NCBI GenBank assembly: GCA_003671075.1
Contig: QWPT01000001.1
Location: 1-64,000 of the forward strand
DNA: 64,000 nt
Source of the DNA: Planctomycetota bacterium
GTDB lineage: Bacteria; Planctomycetota; Phycisphaerae; Phycisphaerales; SM1A02
Direction of reading: 5' to 3'
In this document: piece by piece, positions 59,054 through 64,000 of the stretch
How the letters are laid out: the number at the start of each line of letters is the position of its first letter
How positions within the stretch are numbered: the first letter of the stretch is position 1
Translations under genes and position numbers: made by a program
Notes under the pieces: model-generated
What the model was told of the DNA's origin: nothing
The model's input: the letters and a program-made list of their open reading frames with translations, nothing else
Databases searched by the model: none

Positions 59054-60526
59054 TCACCAAGCGTCGAGCAGGATTGAGAGGTCGCGTGCATCAACCCGTC
59101 CGTCAGCGTTGAGATCGCTGCGAATGAAAGTCGGGGCTTGTCCCCATGCATTCAACAACACAGAGAGGTCAAGCGAGTTCACGAAACCATCGGTGTTCAA
59201 GTCGCCACGGCGCGCTGCCGGTGGATTCTCAAGGACGGCGCCGCTCGCGGAAATCCGTGCGATGCCAAGGAGCCCAGCGTGGTTCGGATTGCTCGGAACG
59301 ATGGGCATACCGGAGTCTGCCAGCACGCCGTAGACACGATTCAGGATCGTCGGAGGCAACGCGGTCGCGCTCGGCCAGTCAGGACGCTGAGAGCGAACGA
59401 GCGCCACGGTTCCTGAGATGAACGCGTTCGAAAAGGATGTTCCCTCCCAGACCGCGAAATTGCCGCCAGGCACGGGGCCGATGATGCACTCCGAGAGGAC
59501 TGGAACGCCGTTCACCATGTTGGAATCGCCAGGAGCGGCGAAGTCGAGGCGGATCTCGAGATTTGAGAATGGCGCCTTCTGGTCGTTCCAATCGCACGCC
59601 GACACGCCGAGTGCATTCGAGTCGCAAGCGGGGAACTCGCGCGGATCCTCGGTGTTGCGGTTGCCAGCGGCGCCACAGACGATGACTCCACGAGTCGACG
59701 CTTCGAGCACCACGTCCTCGAGTGCCTTCGAGTGATAGATCTCGCCAACGCTCATGTTCACCACATGCGCGCCGCGATCGATCGACCACGCCAACGCTTG
59801 CGCGATGCGGAAGGTGTTGCCACGACCATCACTGTCCAGCGCACGCGCCGAAATGATCATTGCTTCAGGTGCGACGAGATGTATGAGGCCGGCGACGAAG
59901 GTTCCGTGGCCATATTGTTCGTTGGGAACACCGTCGCCATCGCTGTCGGAGCCGTCGGCGATGTCACTCCAGGTGGTCGCGCCCGGCACAAAGCTCGCGC
60001 CAGTGGTGCTGACCATTCCGCCGAACACGGGATGCGATGTATCGATGCCAGTGTCGATGACCGACACGAGAATGCCCGCGCCGCGCGAACGCGCATGTGC
60101 AAGGTCGATGCCGAGCATCGGCGATGAATACTGGTCGAAAAAGGTGTTCGCGTTGACGCCGACACCAGAGAGCCAAAGGCTGTCAGTGTTGCCCTCGCCG
60201 GTCTGGCCGACATAGTTCAACTCTGTCCAGCTGAGAGTGCCTTGCGCAACGAGTCCGTTGAGCAGAAGGTCGACATCGTGGGGATTCTGGAATTCGTTCA
60301 GTTGGTAGGACAGCAGATAAATCGGCCGTCCATCAATCTGGTCGATGATCCCAACACCCTGAAACTGCTTCGAAAGCGCGGAGATTGTCTGCGCCAACGC
60401 CTTCGGATTGGCCGTTCGGACGATGGCCTCTCCCGGCACCAGCGGAAAAGTAGGCAACCCGCATGCTGCTGCGTGACTTGCCAAGAAGACGGCGACCGCC
60501 GTGGAGATAGATTGAATGTTGATCAT
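59054..60526 (-). CDS. Secreted S8 subtilisin-like peptidase with dockerin-type repeats
   Basis: The ATG at 60526 overlaps the stop of the CHAT gene by four bases and opens a signal peptide (SISTAVAVFLASHAAA), 490 residues in all. The catalytic triad is Asp158 (VIDTGID), His207 (GHGTFVAG) and Ser364 (GTSFSNAF), with oxyanion Asn289. An N-terminal prodomain-like stretch precedes it. The acidic loop SDSDGDGVPNE binds calcium. The last 50 residues are two dockerin-type calcium motifs (GDLNTDGFVN and DLNADGRVDA), a common planctomycete ending. It should be an active extracellular protease. It is coupled to a caspase-like gene, which is unusual. Confidence 0.9.
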   Translation of the reverse strand: MINIQSISTAVAVFLASHAAACGLPTFPLVPGEAIVRTANPKALAQTISALSKQFQGVGIIDQIDGRPIYLLSYQLNEFQNPHDVDLLLNGLVAQGTLSWTELNYVGQTGEGNTDSLWLSGVGVNANTFFDQYSSPMLGIDLAHARSRGAGILVSVIDTGIDTSHPVFGGMVSTTGASFVPGATTWSDIADGSDSDGDGVPNEQYGHGTFVAGLIHLVAPEAMIISARALDSDGRGNTFRIAQALAWSIDRGAHVVNMSVGEIYHSKALEDVVLEASTRGVIVCGAAGNRNTEDPREFPACDSNALGVSACDWNDQKAPFSNLEIRLDFAAPGDSNMVNGVPVLSECIIGPVPGGNFAVWEGTSFSNAFISGTVALVRSQRPDWPSATALPPTILNRVYGVLADSGMPIVPSNPNHAGLLGIARISASGAVLENPPAARRGDLNTDGFVNSLDLSVLLNAWGQAPTFIRSDLNADGRVDARDLSILLDAW

Positions 60527-63330
60527 GAAAGTGACCCAGTTACGACGAAGGGTGCCCACCACGAAGGATGGCTCCATTTCCTGAGCGAAGCAAGTGTGGC
60601 AGAACGAAGTGCCGCGGATGGCCGTGTTCCTAGCGAGAATTGGAGATGAAAGGCAGTTGATATTTCAAGCGCCGCGTGATCTCGGACTGACCATAGGCCA
60701 GCCACAAGACAGCGAGCGCCTGCGGCGAGGAATGCGCGGCTGATACCAGCGAGTTCGTCACCCGCGTCGACCGAGTTGCGTCCAGTCTCGCAGCCTGCGA
60801 GAAATACGACTTGGGCATCGAGATCAAGGTCGACGATATCGCGTACCGGCATCCACCCGTCGGCGAGCTTGAGCCCAGACGCGTTGGGAAGGGCACCGAT
60901 AAAGCGCCCGTGGCAAGCGAAGTGAACCATCGATCGGCCGCGCACAGCTTCTCGGACACGCGCGATGGTCGCGGAAGATCCTTCGAGTACATCAGTGCTG
61001 CGCTGGGCGGCAAGCATCTTGGCCTCGGCATCGATCAGCGGAGCGAACTCGTCGGAAACCGCGATCACCAACGGCCGGTCGGTCGAGGCGCGGCGAAGCG
61101 AGCCATCAGCACAAGCAATCGAAGCACTCGGCGCGGTCTGAATCTCGAACCGCTCGATCAGATAACGCTCACCATCGAAGAGCGCCGAGAACGGCACCGC
61201 GTGGAGCGGACCGAAGGGCACGATCACAAGGCGCTTGGCCTCGTTGATGGAGGGATTCTGCTCGATAATCGGCAGCAACAGCATGTCGTGCAGCGTGCGC
61301 GAAAGCGCGTTCACTGCGCGAAGGCTGCGTGCGTCGGCACTGCGCACTCCGGCTCGGAGCTGGTAGAGGAGCTTGTCCACCAGTGGTCCAAGATCAGAGG
61401 CGTGTGCGATGCAACGCACCGACGAGAGAACGCCGTTCTGCGCAACGAAGGCCAGAAGCTCCTCGCCAGCGATGAAGTAGGCAACCATCGCGTCGTCCTT
61501 ATCGAGGCGCGCCAGCACTTGGCTGGTATTCATGGGTTTGGCAAACAGGTTTGCGACCCCATGCGCGTTCTGATTGCTGTCGAGCAGTCGTTCCAGTTCC
61601 TGCTCGGTGGAGCGAAGATCTTCGAGCAGCTCGGGCGAAACGCCGCGGCGCGTGCCGGGTTCGGAGGCGTCGCGCCCTACGCTCGCATGCAGCGTTGAAA
61701 GGCGCGCGCGCAGACGAATGACTTCGTCGTTGGCTTGCGTTGTTTCGCCGGCAACAGCGGTCGTACGGTCAATCGTGCGGAGCACGGCGTCAAGCAACAC
61801 GCGGCTGCGCGCACGCTCGACAGTCAGGAAGGCGTCGGCAATGCTCTTGGAATCGCCGCGGGCAAGGAGGTCGAGCGCCAGGTCCTCGTACACGCGCAGG
61901 CGCGACGAGGCGAAGGCGGAGCGCAGACGATCGGCGGCGAGAGATCCGCGGAGTTCCTCAGCGAGACCGATGGCGTGTGAAAGCGCGCTGATCGCGCGAT
62001 CAAGTCCACCAAGCGCGCGCTCGGAGTCCGCTTCAATGAGTGCGGCGTCGATTTCAACGGTGCGCACTCCAAGAGTCGATGCGCCGAGGCGGGCACTCTT
62101 GGCAGTATCAAGCGCTTTATTGTTGTTTCCCAGCGCGAGTTGGGCACGAGCTTCGCGCACCAAGGCGCGCGCGCTGTCGAGTGGGCTAGCGTCGCGCAAC
62201 GCGATGGCAGCGAGCGCGGCTGATTCAACAGGGTTTCCTTCGCGCAGCGCGAGCTCGCTTGCGACCAGCGCTGCGGCACGAATGCCACGCGCGTCGCCGA
62301 TTTCTTCAGCAATGGCGAGTGAACGCGCAGCGGCCGGCTTGGCCTCGCTTACACGCTCAGCGGCCGCTAACGCACGGGCGCGGACCAACAGTCCACGAGC
62401 CATTTCCGCCTTGAGTCCCTTGCTCGATGCTGTCGCCAACGCGGCATCAACCGACTCGAGCGCTTCGCCGTGGGCGCCAAGCACCGCAAGTGCCTCAGCC
62501 TCTTCAAGCAGCAGTCGTGCGTGATGACCAGGCGCAATGTCGGAGATCATCCGCGACGCGCGGGCGAACTCGCGCAGCGCATCGCCAAATCGACCTTCGC
62601 GGGCGAGGAGATCGGCGCGGTTTCCGATGACGACCGCGTGGGCAAGCGGAAGGTTGGAAAGAAGGCTTTCCGCGCGGTCGAATGCGCCGTGCGCTTGCGC
62701 CATGCGATCAAGCTGCAACAGCGTTTCGCCGAGCGTGTTTTCCACAGTGCCGCGTGCAGCGGACTCTGACTCGGGAATTCCCGACAAGGCCCGTTCAAGG
62801 CAAGCGATAGCGTCCTGTTGCTCGCCACGGATCTTGTGCACGTTTGCAATATTAAGTTCTGCCCGGGCCGCGAGATCAAGGCGGCCAGCGCCAACGAGCG
62901 CGTCGCGCGAGATGCGCCCGCGCTCAAGAGCGTCCGCTGTGCGTCCAAGCTTCGCCAGTGCGTGCATCGAAGCAACACCGGCGCGCGCCTTTTCAATTGG
63001 ATCGTTCGCCGCATCGGCTGCAGCCTGCGCCTCGTCAGCGCGGACCAGTGCCTCATCGAGGCGGCCGGAGTAGGCAAGCGCCGGAATCGTCGCACGCAGC
63101 GCACGCGCCACCGCAGACAGATTGTTGAGCGCGCGCGCAGTTGCCGCCAGCGCCTCACCGACGCTCAAGGCTCGGTCAGGTGCACCAGCCGCAATCCGCT
63201 CACATTCATCACCAAGGGCCAGCAGGGTTGCGGCCGCGCCACGCGCATCACGCGAAATTGCATCTGCGCGCATCGCTTGCGCGAGCGCCTCAAAGGCAGC
63301 AATATCGAGTGATTGCGGGTTGGAGTTCAT
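60523..63330 (-). CDS. TPR-CHAT caspase-like protease
   Basis: This 935-residue protein has a long array of TPR-like helical repeats (about residues 60-460; for example GRLDEALVRADEAQAAADAA and GRFGDALREFARASRM). A coiled stretch follows, then a C-terminal CHAT peptidase domain (about 620-935). The catalytic pair is His807 (FACHGRF) and Cys847 (LAGCETG), and both are intact. No signal peptide is seen, so it is probably cytosolic. Its start overlaps an upstream unknown gene, and its stop overlaps a secreted subtilase, both by four bases. Members of this class act in regulated proteolysis, cell death and defence, but the trigger here is unknown. Confidence 0.88.
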   Translation of the reverse strand: MNSNPQSLDIAAFEALAQAMRADAISRDARGAAATLLALGDECERIAAGAPDRALSVGEALAATARALNNLSAVARALRATIPALAYSGRLDEALVRADEAQAAADAANDPIEKARAGVASMHALAKLGRTADALERGRISRDALVGAGRLDLAARAELNIANVHKIRGEQQDAIACLERALSGIPESESAARGTVENTLGETLLQLDRMAQAHGAFDRAESLLSNLPLAHAVVIGNRADLLAREGRFGDALREFARASRMISDIAPGHHARLLLEEAEALAVLGAHGEALESVDAALATASSKGLKAEMARGLLVRARALAAAERVSEAKPAAARSLAIAEEIGDARGIRAAALVASELALREGNPVESAALAAIALRDASPLDSARALVREARAQLALGNNNKALDTAKSARLGASTLGVRTVEIDAALIEADSERALGGLDRAISALSHAIGLAEELRGSLAADRLRSAFASSRLRVYEDLALDLLARGDSKSIADAFLTVERARSRVLLDAVLRTIDRTTAVAGETTQANDEVIRLRARLSTLHASVGRDASEPGTRRGVSPELLEDLRSTEQELERLLDSNQNAHGVANLFAKPMNTSQVLARLDKDDAMVAYFIAGEELLAFVAQNGVLSSVRCIAHASDLGPLVDKLLYQLRAGVRSADARSLRAVNALSRTLHDMLLLPIIEQNPSINEAKRLVIVPFGPLHAVPFSALFDGERYLIERFEIQTAPSASIACADGSLRRASTDRPLVIAVSDEFAPLIDAEAKMLAAQRSTDVLEGSSATIARVREAVRGRSMVHFACHGRFIGALPNASGLKLADGWMPVRDIVDLDLDAQVVFLAGCETGRNSVDAGDELAGISRAFLAAGARCLVAGLWSVRDHAALEISTAFHLQFSLGTRPSAALRSATLASLRKWSHPSWWAPFVVTGSLS

Positions 63331-64000
63331 ACTGCTGCTCCTCCACGCATCGGCGCACTAGGGCCAAGCGGTAGGACGATGGTCGGATGCACGGTGCTGT
63401 CGACAGCGCGCGCGCTCACGACAACTTCGCATGATCCGATCGGCAGGTTGATCGCAAACATTCCAAGCGCATCGGTCGCATCGGTCGACAGGACGACGCC
63501 ATCAACATCGAGCACCGCGATGATCGCCTTCACAGGCATGTCGTCGCCACGCATCACTTCGCCGACCATCCGCACAATGCCGTCTTTGGCGATGGTGCGC
63601 TCTGCGCGAATCGTGATTTGCGCCGTGTCTACCACAGCTTCGAATACATCGGCTCCGTGGTCGTCACGCACGCCGGCCAGCGCAATTCCATTGTCGGGGT
63701 TGAGCCACTCGAGCACGACGGCGCCCGCGCGGTCGAAGACCTCGCCCAGCATCGTGATCGGCGAGCGCGATTCGGCGCGTCGCGTTGCAAGTCGAGCGCC
63801 AAGCGCCTTGGCTCGCATCACTGTTTCGGCCGACGGCTCGTGCAGCAGATCGCTCTTCATGGCAACTACGGCACTCGTGAAGCTGGAGAGCAACTTGGCA
63901 ACGCGTGGATCACGCGTCGCGGCCGATTGCACCTCGGCCATCAAGGCTGGTCCAGCGACGCCCGACGCGGCGTCCGCGATCTGTTCGATCGAGACTTTCC
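63327..64000 (-). CDS. Unknown protein upstream of the CHAT gene, truncated by the window edge
   Basis: The frame is open to the right edge, and no start is required inside the window, so the 5' end is probably missing. The visible part, over 220 residues, has a helical N-terminal half (KVSIEQIADAASG; AKLLSSFTSAVVAMKSDLL). A beta-rich C-terminal half (VEVMRGDDMPVKAIIAVLDV region; LGMFAINLPIGSCEVVV) resembles a carboxypeptidase-regulatory or Ig-like fold. It overlaps the CHAT gene by four bases. In planctomycetes the gene before such proteases often encodes an anti-sigma-like or regulatory protein, but that is inference here. Confidence 0.6.
   Translation of the reverse strand, partial: KVSIEQIADAASGVAGPALMAEVQSAATRDPRVAKLLSSFTSAVVAMKSDLLHEPSAETVMRAKALGARLATRRAESRSPITMLGEVFDRAGAVVLEWLNPDNGIALAGVRDDHGADVFEAVVDTAQITIRAERTIAKDGIVRMVGEVMRGDDMPVKAIIAVLDVDGVVLSTDATDALGMFAINLPIGSCEVVVSARAVDSTVHPTIVLPLGPSAPMRGGAAV

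Overview
The window is GC-rich bacterial chromosome, by eye about 60% G+C, packed with protein genes. I see no rRNA, tRNA, CRISPR array or transposase. The gene content points to the planctomycete class Phycisphaerae or a close relative. The evidence is two planctomycete-type dehydrogenases that end in a c-type haem domain (one with HEAT repeats and a PA14-like insert), a MoxR-DUF58-BatA-VWA operon extended by long planctomycete-type proteins, dockerin-type repeats ending a secreted subtilase, a PEP-CTERM-like anchored protein, a CHAT-TPR protease, zinc-ribbon membrane proteins, and flagellar genes. The species cannot be named from the sequence.

Layout. 1-5.4 kb (minus): flagellar cap fliD and chaperone fliS, then a UDP-N-acetylglucosamine 6-dehydrogenase and the start of a polysaccharide flippase. 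5.9-7.1 kb: parB with two perfect copies of a parS site in its upstream region and no parA beside it. 7.1-10 kb (plus): a TMTC-like membrane glycosyltransferase with TPRs, then a cobalamin-riboswitch-like leader before a small anchored exported protein. 10-15 kb (minus): a 1259-residue haem dehydrogenase and a zinc-ribbon membrane protein. 15-18.8 kb: yceI, a terminator, a degenerate RuvB-like gene facing an unknown gene, and three tandem arrays with a 12-base period. 18.8-24 kb: lgt, trpD and comEC. 24-38 kb (minus): an eight-gene operon from moxR to two exported proteins. 38-41 kb: mutM, a cluster of DnaA boxes that may be oriC, dnaA, and a possible 39-residue membrane protein. 41-48.4 kb: an MBL hydrolase, c-di-GMP signalling genes, recO, an HDOD protein, an M16 peptidase and lipA. 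48.4-58.5 kb: a membrane-anchored acidic protein, an envelope operon (transglutaminase-like, YdjC deacetylase, GT2), an NPP-PhoD fusion phosphatase and a second haem dehydrogenase. 58.5-64 kb (minus): dCMP deaminase and a translationally coupled operon of a truncated unknown gene, a CHAT-TPR protease and a secreted subtilase with dockerin repeats.

ParB with parS, and dnaA with DnaA boxes 32 kb away, suggest the window lies near the replication origin. The most unusual items are the CHAT-subtilase operon, the putative B12-controlled surface protein, the RuvB-like protein that has lost its ATPase residues, the two-phosphatase fusion, and a comEC frame that runs on for 2.6 kb antisense to two convincing genes.
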